Below, in pieces: positions 1 through 10,010 of a stretch of 64,000 nt of DNA; the first letter of the stretch is position 1, and each line of letters opens with the position of its first letter. Position numbers and translations under genes: made by a program. The notes under the pieces were generated by a model. The model was not told the origin of the DNA, did no database searches, and saw only the letters and a list, made by a program, of their open reading frames with translations. The stretch comes from Anaeramoeba flamelloides (lineage: Eukaryota; Metamonada; Anaeramoebidae). The stretch is taken from the NCBI GenBank assembly GCA_027625915.1, contig JANTQA010000008.1, positions 13,269,001-13,333,000 on the forward strand, read 5' to 3'.

Positions 1-617
1 TTCCAAATTTTTGATAATTGACACTTCCCTTCGAATTTTTGATTGCCTTACAGGCTTTAGAACCTTGACAACACAAAGATCATTCGTTTCAATATTGACA
101 CCATCAAAGACTTCTGAATACTTTCCTCTTCCAATCCTTGAAATGACTTGATATTTGTTTTGTCTTCCATATGTTATTTGATATTTTTCATAATCCCAAT
201 ATTCACGTGGCTTGTTTTCATTCACATCAGCATATACCCGAGATATGTCTTTGTTTTTTTTTTTTATCAGTTGTCAAAAATAGTTGGAAGGATTGAAAAA
301 ATTAAAAAAGAAGAAAACAAAAAATTTCGAGTTAAAGAAAAAAATTGTAAAAATATTCTTAATTTTTGGACAAAACAAAATGAAAAAGAAAAAAGTAAAA
401 AAAAAAATTATGTGAAGAAAAAAGGAGTGTGATTTGATTTTTTTTGAAAAGAAGGTGTTTTGTATTGAGGTTTATTTGGAAAAAGTCAAGGTTTGTATTT
501 TTTGGGATTATTCTTAAATCAAAATAAAGTTGTAAAACAAAAAAAAAAGTAAAGTAAATAAAAAAGATCCTTCACATTAAAACGAAAGAAGTGTTTCAAA
601 ACCAAAAACGTACTCAT
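1..617 (-). CDS. CK2A: Casein kinase 2 catalytic subunit alpha, N-terminal part (truncated by window edge)
   Basis: This is the amino end of the CK2 alpha Ser/Thr kinase. The minus strand from 248 down to 1 reads SRVYADVNENKPREYWDYE and then a Gly-rich loop, GRGKYSEVFDG, followed by CVVKVLKPV with the ATP-binding Lys, and KIRREVSII. These match the conserved CK2 alpha start (RVYTDVN, PREYWDYE, LGRGKYSEVFE, VVKILKPV). No Met lies in the exon, so a 5' exon is needed. The best candidate is 614-617 (ATGA) followed by a GTACGT donor at 613. With an acceptor at 249 this gives a 365-nt phase-1 intron and the protein start MNISRVYAD. The kinase identity is firm; the first exon is an inference. The acceptor is preceded by an A-run, not pyrimidines. 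The remainder of the gene lies left of base 1. Confidence 0.88.
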
Positions 618-3535
618 AGTTTAAAAGGTCTTCTTAATAAACCTTGGTTGAAAAAATTAAAAAAGGTTGACGAATTTAAAAGAAAAAGATGAAAAAATGA
701 TTTTATTTTCACTTTTGCACAACAAAAATAACTCGAAAACGGGTGATAACTTTTTTTTATTGACAACACTTTTGAATTTTGAAATTATTTCATTTTTGGC
801 AAGTTTCTATAAGATCAAAACAATACTGTGTCAACTTTTAAATTTAAGGGAATAAGAACCTTGTTTATTTTTGAGTGCAACAGTTTATGAAAAACTGAAT
901 CCTTCAAATCATTTCCTTAAATAAATGCATTAATCTTTTAATAAATAGGGGAGTGTAATGTATACATCCTCGTATAATATGGTGAAAATACCAATTTATA
1001 ATGTAAATTAACAAAAATTGATCAAGAAAAAATAAATATAAATCATTTATTTGTTGATTTTATCGATAACGTTTTGTACAATTACTTCTCTTTATTTTTT
1101 TTTTAATTTTTGTTTCTTCATGGAAAAACTTTTGTTTAGAAAATTTTTGATAAACCAATTACTTCCTTCTGCCTATTTCTAAAGAATTTCTAAAATGAAT
1201 TTAAAATTCCTAATTACATTGAAGTCTTCCAATTTGAGTTTTGTTAGAAATCAGGATATTTATTAAATTTTTCTTCCGAAATAAAGATTTATTGGATCGA
1301 TTTTATTTGGTTTTTTAATTATTTATTTTCCATTAATCTATAAAACAAAATAATTCTGATGTCTGATTAAAATTTGTTTCGAAATTTTTCTTTTCCTTTG
1401 GGTTGAAATTTTTAATGTTGTTTTGTGATTTCGAAAATCCAACTCTTTTACTTTAATCTTTGGAAACAGTATTCTTTGTTTTGGCTTGGTTTGATAAAAA
1501 AAAGAAATGAAAAAAAGAATTTGATATGTTAATTTGTAAAAAAATGTTTTGAAATATAATAATAAATAGTAATGGGACCAGAAATCCAAGGTTATAAATT
1601 GTTTGGATTCATCCCAAATTAAGGGGATAAAGAAGATATACCTTTTAAAAATGGACTTTGGTCGATTTTTTTTTTTATTTTATTTTTGATTTATAGACAC
1701 TTATTTGGAAAAGTGATCTTTCTTATTTGGTATTCAAGAAAGAAACTTTTGTTTAAAATTTACACATTCACATGTCTTCTTTTTTGTGTTTGTCCAGGAA
1801 TTAATTCCAAGTCTTCATATACACATTTCTAGATACAAAACCTAATTTAATAAAACCAAAAATTGAATTAAAAAAAATGTTCTAAAAATTGAAAAATAAA
1901 AGATTGAGTTCTGGATTACTTTGCGTTTGTTTTCCTTTCACAAATTGAGTAGTGAATGGTATTTTGATATCAAAGTTTCAAGATTTTGTGTGTCTTAAAA
2001 AATCATTTTACATAATCTTGAAACAATTAAATTTTTTAAAAATGATAAAATATACCGGGTTCCGTAAAAGATGATTGAACTAAAACTTTTAAAAATGTAC
2101 ATATTAAAATATTTTCTGGTATTCTATTTCCATAAAAAAAGTTTCAGATTATTCGAAGTAAACCTATAATTTTCCTTTAGACACTTTTAAAATTTTCACA
2201 ATAAATTCAAAGGTTATCTTAATAGAATTATTGTTTTTTTTTCGGCCTTTTTGGACTTTAAAATACTTTTATCAAGTATTTGAAAATATGAAAAGATATG
2301 GAAGAACAAAAGATATAGAAACCTTTCAAACTGCCATACCGGAAGTTCCAATAGACTTATAGGCATTTTTATGGATTGTTCAATTTTTGACATATGAATC
2401 TAGTTTTGATTAATCAGCCGAGAATATAGAATTTTAGAATAGATTATTTTTTTTTATTGTAAATTGATTTTTTAAAGTTTTTTTGCCATAATTTGGAATA
2501 AATCACATTAAATTCACAAAATTAATGATAAAATACCTTTTCTTTTTGTAACAAGAGCAAGTTGGAATCAATTAAATTATAATTTGATAATAAGAATTTT
2601 TGAAGTAGTTTTAAAAAAAGATAGTTGACCTAGACACCCTTATTTCAAAAAATAAATATTATCACCAATATTAGATTCTTCATAATAAATCTGCTAATAA
2701 GTGATTACAATCATACGTGTTGTGAAAAAACACACCATTTAATCCAACAAGGTAGAATATCTATAAAGCCAAATAAAAAAAAAAAAAAAAAATTGTTCAT
2801 AATGCATTTTTTTATTCAACTCAAACAATAATCTTTTAAAAATTACCACCCCTTATATCCAAGAGTTGTTCCTTGGAAAAAATATATTTATTGTGTGTCT
2901 TTTTTTATAAATTAAAGTGTACGTTAAAAATTGCACATATTGTAATTTATTATATCATGAATTGTGTTTTTTTTTTTTGTTGATAATCTGATATATTTCT
3001 GATAATATTAAAAACTTGTGTCACTGTAAAACTTCATGATAATTAAAAAAAGTGTAATAAATTGAGGGAGTTTTTAATTTTAATTAATACTTCAAAATAC
3101 CTCTTAACAAGTAAATACATATTATAAAAAATAGTAAAACTAATTCAAATGATTATTTATTTTTGGATTTTTAGGTACAGAATATAATTATAAAATTTTA
3201 TTTGTCAAAATTATTTTTAGGAATAATTGTTAGATAAATAATAATAATTATTATTTTAGATAAAACAAGATATTAAAGATATGTAATCTAGTTTCATATA
3301 AAATGGTTTTCTCTCTAATTGGTCATTATTATCTTTTTCCCCAATATTTGATAATTGAATAATAATCTTAAAAATTGTAAAAGTATATATCATATTTATA
3401 ATGTACTTTCCGAGATGAAAATTCATGAATTATTAAGTATTAATATATTTGACACAGTTTTAAATCACCAAAATATTCTACTGTGCTAAAAGTTTGAAAA
3501 AAAAATAATTTTTTGATTTTTTAGGTATTTCCCTA
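618..3535. other. AT-rich spacer upstream of CK2 alpha
   Basis: No gene is supported here. Short open stretches at 667-855 (+) and 1338-1589 (-) are Phe/Leu/Lys-rich with no recognisable motif and no convincing splice context. Poly-A and poly-T runs are frequent. The 5' regulatory region of the CK2 gene should lie just above base 617, but no promoter motif can be singled out. Confidence 0.5.
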
Positions 3536-4078
3536 AATAAACTCCATTTCACTCAAAGTGGCCCAGTCAAAAATGAAAAAATCACTTTATTTTTAAGAAT
3601 CGACCAGACTTAGATTGTTTAGAAATACAAGAAATAACAAACTTTTTAGAACAGTTGATAATCATAAAATAAATACATGAACTAACTATAAATTTCAAAA
3701 AAAAAAAATGTTAAAAATCTTTTGATCACCTTTCATTGGAACGTCTCGTGCAAAATTCTCAATTTCGTTAGGAAATTAAAAATTGTTGACAATAATATTT
3801 TTTACTTGTGGATGTATAAATTTTAAAAGAACATACACAACCTAACTTTTTTTATTGTTAATTTGAAGTTTCAAACATTTTAGATTTCAAATTTAATTTT
3901 GAAAAAAAAATAAAAAAAAAAAAAAGCAAAAAGCAAAAAAAAAAAAAAAAAGCAAAATGAGAAAAAATGATTTTGATCTAAAAATTGAAATTTTAGTTTG
4001 AGAAGAATAATAAATTAAACTCATAGAATCTATTCTATTTCTTCAGTCAAAGGAGTTCATTTGACTGAAGAAGAGTTT
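3536..4078. repeat. Dispersed repeat, copy 1 (second copy at 35224-35790)
   Basis: This stretch matches 35224-35790 in the same orientation. Shared blocks include AAACTCCATTTCACTCAAA, then TTTATTTTTAAGAATC, then CATTGGAACGTCTCGTGCAA, TTTTAAAAGAACATACA, and a final block with TTTTGATCTAAAAATTGAAA and TTTAGTTTGAGAAGAATAAT. The copies differ by many substitutions and A-tract length changes. No terminal repeats or coding capacity are seen, so the element class is unknown. Confidence 0.8.
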
Positions 4079-5835
4079 AATTTGAAAGACTAAGGTGAAT
4101 ATTTTTTTTTCTAGTTTTAAAAAATATCTTTTAACAATTTGAGAAATTAAAATTTCATTACAAATATTTCTAATAACTTTTTAAAATCATTAGAGATATA
4201 AGATATATTTTTAGAAAATAAAATTATTATTTTTTTAAATAAAAAATCTTAAAAAAGAAAAAGAAAAAACATAAAACTTATGCATATTATAACTCAACCC
4301 AAAATATGTGAATAAGTACATTGAAATATATTTTAAAAATTAATTTTTTAAAAAAATAATCAGGAATAAATATCCTTAATACCCACACTGAAAAATTATC
4401 AAAAAATCAAGAGAGTATCTATCATCTCCCCAGAAACTAATTGAAGAACTAAATGATATATATCGTATATTTTATTTAGTCAAATCAGGAAAAGAATCGA
4501 TAGAAACAATTACCAAAATGTTGAAGATAAAATAAAGATTAAGATTTATATTTATTGATTTTTTTAGAAAAATAATAATAAAATAATATTTTTTAATCTA
4601 CTCTTTTACTTTTTATACAAAAACTTTTTAATAGTCATTATTTTTAATTTAACGATTTCAAATAAAATTAAAGAATTTCAAAAAAATTATAACTTTTTAA
4701 TTTAGTATTAATAATTATATTTAAGGAAATCTGTTACACCCAGTTCCACTTCGAAGACAAAAACTTTGGACAAAATTACAGTTCAAAAAAAAAATCACAA
4801 ATTAATTTAAAAAATTCAAATTCTTGTAAAATAATTTGTGTAAAAAAAATTCCAAAAAATCTACTTGAAATTTGAGATTTTTCTGTAAATAAAATTGTTT
4901 TTAAAGTTATTGTCTTAAAAGTGGAACTGGATGTATTTATAAAGTTTCAAATATTAATTTTATAAGCATTAATTTATTCGTTTAAAAAATTGAATTTTTG
5001 TCTGATAAAAATTTTGAATTGTGGTTTAGATATTATTTGTAGAAAAAAATAAAAATAAACATAATAATTGTACAATTCACACAAAATATTGTATAAATGA
5101 TAAATTGATTAATTTGATTATTAGATTAAATTAAGAAAAATATGTTAAACTTATATATATATATATATAATAAACTTAGAATTGTTCTAACAGATTTTAT
5201 TTTTTTTTGGAAATAAAAGTCTTTTATTAAAGTATCTAAAGAAAAAAACTGTTCAAAAATAATAAAAAAAAGATTGATTGATTTTTAGGTTATATTCTAA
5301 AAAAAATTAATTGAATATTATATAAAGATTTTAGATTATATAAAAGAATTTCAACATTAAAAATTTAAAAGACATTGGAATAAATATTTAGAGATATAAC
5401 ACTTTCACTATTTCCCTAACCACTACCAAATATGAAAAAAAAAAGAAAAAAAAATAGAAATATTTTCATTTTTTCTCTTCAAAAAATATAAAAATAATTC
5501 TACAACTCAACAAATCATAAGATTGAAAAAAAAAAAGCTTTGAAAAAAGAACATTTTTGTGAAAAATTTTATTTTTATTATTAGAAATTTATAAGTAAAA
5601 ATAAAAAAAAAAAATCAGCTATTTTGAGTGATGACTTGAAAAAATAAAAAAAAATGTAAAAAATAGAAAAAATTGAAGAGGTTAATTTCTTTTTGGTTGG
5701 TTTTTTTTTCCTCTGAAATAGGATCAAAAACACTATTATATTTTCAAACTGTGGCATCTCTCCAAGTGATCAAAACACTTGCTTAACAGCATTAATATTA
5801 CAATTAAAAACTGGAGACTTTGAAAAAGCTGTGCG
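4079..5835. other. AT-rich spacer with one foldback
   Basis: No intact gene is supported. A 130-base piece near 4405-4535 reads as plausible protein on the plus strand in one frame but is isolated, without a start or supporting exons. A short AT microsatellite lies at about 5153-5169. Confidence 0.5.
4731..4937. repeat. Imperfect foldback of about 205 bp
   Basis: The left arm carries ACACCCAGTTCCACTT and then AGACAA. The right arm carries TTGTCTTAAAAGTGGAACTGG then TGT, the reverse complement apart from small differences. The centre is AT-rich. It resembles a short non-autonomous inverted-repeat element; no target duplication is obvious. Confidence 0.6.
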
Positions 5836-7107
5836 TTAATTATTGCCCATAACTTTCCATTTCAAAGCACCACCAGATTCTGTTTCTTTGAGTAAACCAT
5901 ATTTAAGGTATTTTCCCTGATCCATGTGGAAGGGTGACAGCGATCCCATATCTTCTGAATCAAACCAGCGATTTTCATGTGTATGGCCTGTGATTAATAA
6001 GTCTGTTGGTTTAAAAAACTGGTGTTCGCATTTCAGTGCTCTTAGAAACATTTCTATTTGCTTTCCATGTAATTTATAATTATTTCCTGCGTCATGAGCA
6101 AACACAACGCGAGGATATTTGCTCTGAGAAATTCTATTTTCAGTCCTGACGTCAACTTCGTCTTCATTTGGATTGGAAGGAAAACACCCCATGAAATAAT
6201 CTGTTACAATATGAATTTGGGTTGCATACTTTTTTGAGAGGTTGTTCTTGAGTCTTGATGTTTTGCCTCGATCGTGGTTGCCACCAATCATAAACATTTC
6301 AGCACCAAATTCTGCAATTTGCTCCACAACATGTTTCGTGTATTCGTCAGAGTTACATGATGATTGGAAAAGATCTCCAAGTGTGATTAATTGATCGACC
6401 CCATGTAATTGGATCAGCTTTCCTATTTTGAGAATTGTCTGTGGGATTAGGCTGATATCAAACCACGAATCATCCTTATAATTAAAATGGCAATCTGTTA
6501 TGACCAGTGCGTTCCACCTCCCCGCAAAGGGTTTTATTTTCTTCAATGTACCACTTTTCGTTTTCAAATTCAACATTGGAAGGCTTTTTTTCTTGATCAC
6601 CTTTTTGCCCTTCTTTTTTCTCTTCCTCCGATTTTCTTTTTTTTTATTCTTATTTGTTTGGTTAAGATTATACAAAGGCGTTCTTGTTTCTTCTAACCAA
6701 GTCACTTTTTTTCCTTCTAACTCGATCATAATTAAAAAAAATTTAGTTTGATCAAAGTTATATCCTTTAGGAACGCCAGCAGAGCAAGTGATGTGCCAAT
6801 TCTTTTTTAAATTGTGAACATTAAACTTGGAGAGTTTTGATCTCAAATACATTAAATTTTGAGATCTGAAATGTATTGCTTTTTTGCTTGCAGACAAAGA
6901 GTCCTTGCTTGGTTTCCACGGTATGTTGTTTTCGGTCTCGTTGCTTTTCTTTTTGTACCAGCGTAGAAACTTCTTGATGCCATCTTTGTTTTCTGTTGAA
7001 AATCCCGAAAAGGTCATATGTGAACCTAGCCAGTTTATTCCTTTTGAAATACTTTCATATTGGAATGTTTCATCAGGAACAACATAAATTGCATATTTTT
7101 TTGTCAT
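5836..7107 (-). CDS. 2H-phosphoesterase-like plus calcineurin-like metallophosphoesterase protein
   Basis: Single-exon protein of 423 residues, starting at MTKKYAIYV; the frame stays open upstream, but this Met begins the folded region. Residues 201-380 hold the metallophosphoesterase motifs in order: DCH (D205, H207), GD (244-245), GGNHDR (275-280), H338-D339 and GHTH (374-377). These are the metal ligands of the calcineurin-like family. Residues 1-140 contain two HxT motifs, HMTF (H30) and HITC (H105), 75 residues apart, as in 2H phosphoesterases (LigT, cyclic phosphodiesterase). A very basic linker (about 152-175) separates the halves. 2H enzymes act on 2'-5' or cyclic phosphate RNA ends, so a nucleotide or RNA-processing role is an inference. 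The metallophosphoesterase call is firm; the 2H call rests on motifs only. The substrate is unknown. No signal peptide is seen. Confidence 0.8.
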   Translation of the reverse strand: MTKKYAIYVVPDETFQYESISKGINWLGSHMTFSGFSTENKDGIKKFLRWYKKKSNETENNIPWKPSKDSLSASKKAIHFRSQNLMYLRSKLSKFNVHNLKKNWHITCSAGVPKGYNFDQTKFFLIMIELEGKKVTWLEETRTPLYNLNQTNKNKKKENRRKRKKKGKKVIKKKSLPMLNLKTKSGTLKKIKPFAGRWNALVITDCHFNYKDDSWFDISLIPQTILKIGKLIQLHGVDQLITLGDLFQSSCNSDEYTKHVVEQIAEFGAEMFMIGGNHDRGKTSRLKNNLSKKYATQIHIVTDYFMGCFPSNPNEDEVDVRTENRISQSKYPRVVFAHDAGNNYKLHGKQIEMFLRALKCEHQFFKPTDLLITGHTHENRWFDSEDMGSLSPFHMDQGKYLKYGLLKETESGGALKWKVMGNN

Positions 7108-8734
7108 TTTGGAAAATTGAAGTTTAAAATAAAATAAAAAATGAACCAAATCTTGTTTACTTTTCCTTTTGCATTGAATTTTAAGTCGAAGAACGAGTTT
7201 TTTTTTCTTAAACACTTCTATTTTGAATTACCTTTCTTTATGTTGAGATTCAAATCTAAAAATTTTTGGTCTAATTAAAAATTATCGAAAAGGGATTTCA
7301 AATATTTTTTTTTCGAGCTTTAGGAAGTTAATTGATGAATTTGAAATTAATAAAGTTCTTTTGGATTTTAGAAAACGAAAAGGTTTGAGGTTTTGATTGG
7401 AAAAAGTTCCTTATCAAATGAACTCAACAAAATTCGATCATATTTTTATTTGTATTTATTCAAGAATATTTAGATTTTCAACTCAATGTTCAAAATACAC
7501 GTTTCTGAGGTTTTGTAACATACCACATTGATCTTTTCCAAATGAACACAAAGAAATGAGCAAATTATTATTTTGTTTTGAATTCCGTCTCTAAAATGTT
7601 TTCAATTGGACTCTTTAAATTGGTTGACCAATTTACCCTCAAAAATTTTTGTCTTTACAGAGTCACCTTCTTTTAAATTTATATTTGATTAAGACATCGA
7701 TAAAAACAATTCATACTTTGGATTAAAATAAAATAAAAGCCCCTTACAACTTTTCTAACGAACCGAACACTAAAAAATTGTTGAATGGTTGATCAAATCA
7801 ATTAAAACTTGTAAAATATACAATTTTTAATACCTTTTTTTATACTGGTGTTTGAATTATAAATGGGAAAGAATATTCACTTCCTTTTCAAGTTTTTTTT
7901 TTTAATCAATAGATCCAAAGAAATGAGTTTTAATTTGAAGATTTGTTCTCTATTTAAAAAAAGAAAATTGAAAACGAAGTGAAAATTTTTCCCATTTATA
8001 ACTCAAATAAAAGTAGTTTTATTCCACATTTTTTTTTTTCTGAGGTGTTAAGAAATAAAAATTCCCTTTTTGTTATTTTCAACCATAAAGAGACTGACAA
8101 AAGTTAAAAAATTAAAAAAAAAATTTGAGTTACATTTCCATTTTTTCAATGTTAAAACTCTACTTGGAATACAGTTTTTGAGAAAGAATATTTGAAGTTC
8201 AACTAATTTGAGAAAGTTTCCTTAGATTTGTACCAATAAAATACTTTTTTCAAGTTAAGGTAACTATTGAGAGAAAAATAGTTGGGAAGCAATTTTATTT
8301 TTGAACCTTATTGAAAATGATTTTTATTTTCTTTCGTTTGTGAAATAACTAAAGAAAATAGCAATAATCTACTTGTTAGAATAAGGAATAATAGTTCTAC
8401 CTTTCAAAATCTTCTCTCTTTTAATCTAAAGCAAGTCTAAAAATTACCATTTTCAGAATTAATAGTAAACTTTACCAAAACTTGGATTTTTGTTAAAATA
8501 GCATGATCTTCTTTAGTTGTCAACCATTCAAATGAGTATTCTACACACACTACAAGTAAATGAACTTTTAACACCTTTAAACCGGATTTATATAAAATTC
8601 ACCTAGTTATCAATAGAATTTGATTTTCAATTTTACTAATGTTCCCAATTAAAAAATGTGTCAAACCATTTTTCTGTGTCCAACATTTTTCTCTCAACAG
8701 TAAAGCTATTTTCCAAAATGGAAATATATCGAAA
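7108..8734. other. AT-rich spacer upstream of the fusion phosphoesterase gene
   Basis: No coding sequence is supported. The stretch contains one copy of the foldback family A (7841-8015). Elsewhere only homopolymer-rich sequence is seen. Confidence 0.5.
7841..8015. repeat. Foldback family A, copy 1 (MITE-like)
   Basis: The left arm, CTGGTGTTTGAATTATAAAT followed by GGGAAAGAATATTCACTTC, is mirrored by the right arm GAAGTGAAAATTTTTCCCAT followed by TTATAACTCAAATA. The interior (AATCAATAGATCCAAAGAAA) also resembles copy 2 at 21799-21964, so these are related elements. No coding capacity. Likely a non-autonomous DNA element; it could also be a recurrent regulatory hairpin. Confidence 0.7.
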
Positions 8735-9835
8735 AATTTTTAAAGATTTTTCTCTATTCTTTTAAATTCTGCGAAAAGATAACCACCCTTTTTTTAAATT
8801 TTTCAAATAAACAGAAAATTTTATTAATTTTCTGTTGATATTTTTAAATTAAAAAAAACCTAACGACAAAAATATTTAAAATGGAAGGGCTCTACTTCCA
8901 TCTTAAAACTCATAAATTTCACAAATTATCTAAATAGATATTCTTATGTTTATAATAAGAATATAATGAAAAAAATTTCTTGTAATTTATACAAAAAATA
9001 TTTCAACTTAAAAATTATCGAAGATACCGATAATTTTTTATCGGACTGTGTATTTGATAAAGAAAATCGAATAATTTGGAATAAGTATTTAATTCAAATT
9101 AACAAAAATAATCAGAATAATATCAAAGATATTATTCAAAATAAAGACTCATTATTCATCTTATCATTGGTTAATTGATAGAGAAAATTATGATTCTTTA
9201 TTAAAAGTTCTAAACAAAAATTTAGAAATTATGGAAGTGCCGTAGAGTACCTAGGTTTTCCAGAATTCAAAAGAAGGGAAAAAAATCTTTAATTTTACTT
9301 AATTCTTTTAAATTTTGGAAAATCTAACGGCAGTTTTTTTGAATTTTTGAAATAAAAAGAAAATTAAATAAATTTTCTGTTTATTTCTTTAATTAAAAAA
9401 AACCTAACGACAAGTGTGGCAGAGTGCCGTAGAGTACTGTCAAGTGCCTAGGTTTTCCAGAATTCCAAAGAATAGAGTAAAATCAAAGATTTAACTCGAT
9501 TCTTTTAAATTTTGGAAAACCTAACGGCGGTTTTCTTGAGGTTTTCTGTTTTATTTATTAAATCTATCGATTTTCTTTAGGTTTTTTTTACTTTAGAAAT
9601 AAACCTAGAACACTTCACAAATAAATAGAAAACTCAAGAAAACCGAACGGCGATTTTTTTAAATTTAAGAAATAAACCAAAAATTTATTTAATTTTCGGT
9701 TTATTTCAAAAAGTTAAAAAAAAACCAACGAGAGTGCCGTAGAGTGCCTAGGTTTTTTTTAATTTTTGGAATGTAAAGAAAATTAAATAAATTTTCTTTA
9801 CATTTCAAAAAGTAGAAAAAACCTAACGGCCGTAA
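8735..9835. repeat. Array of concatenated palindromic units (family C, copy 1)
   Basis: From about 9237 to 9835 at least six hairpin-forming units of 80-120 bp follow one another. Each ends near CCTAACGGC or a close variant, and several begin with GTGCCGTAGAGTGCCTAGG. One unit type folds around TTTTCCAGAATTC and AATTCTTTTAAATTTTGGAA. Another folds around AGAAAATTAAATAAATTTTC. A further unit lies at 8735-8875, left of a decayed coding segment. The same units recur at 16040-16830, 61290-61491 and 62243-62340. Confidence 0.75.
8880..9237 (+). pseudogene. Decayed coding segment carried within repeat family C
   Basis: The stretch 8966-9178 opens as a 70-residue frame starting MKKISCNLYKKYF and ending KDSLFILSLVN; protein-like sequence (NYDSLLKVLNKNLEI) follows it. 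The sequence is homologous to 61130-61300 (GSLFIF, NYDSLLKLVNKNLEI) and its left part to 62330-62480. Recurrence beside the same palindromic units suggests it travels with the repeat. The family is unrecognised; the leucine/asparagine pattern vaguely recalls ankyrin-type repeats, but this is weak. It looks non-functional. Confidence 0.45.
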
Positions 9836-10010
9836 GAGGAAATTAATTTCCTCCCTTCAAAATAAATAAAAAAAAAATTAATTTTTGGTAAAAAGAAATA
9901 TCCAATATAAAATAAATATAATTAAAATTGAATATATATTTCAAAGATCTGATTTATTCTTAGAAAAATATAAATAAAAAGAAAAAAAAAAAAAACTTTA
10001 AATTTCGTTT

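Noticed and set aside
148-432. 94-codon plus-strand frame
   Set aside because: Antisense to the CK2 alpha exon and intron; Phe/Lys-rich by composition.
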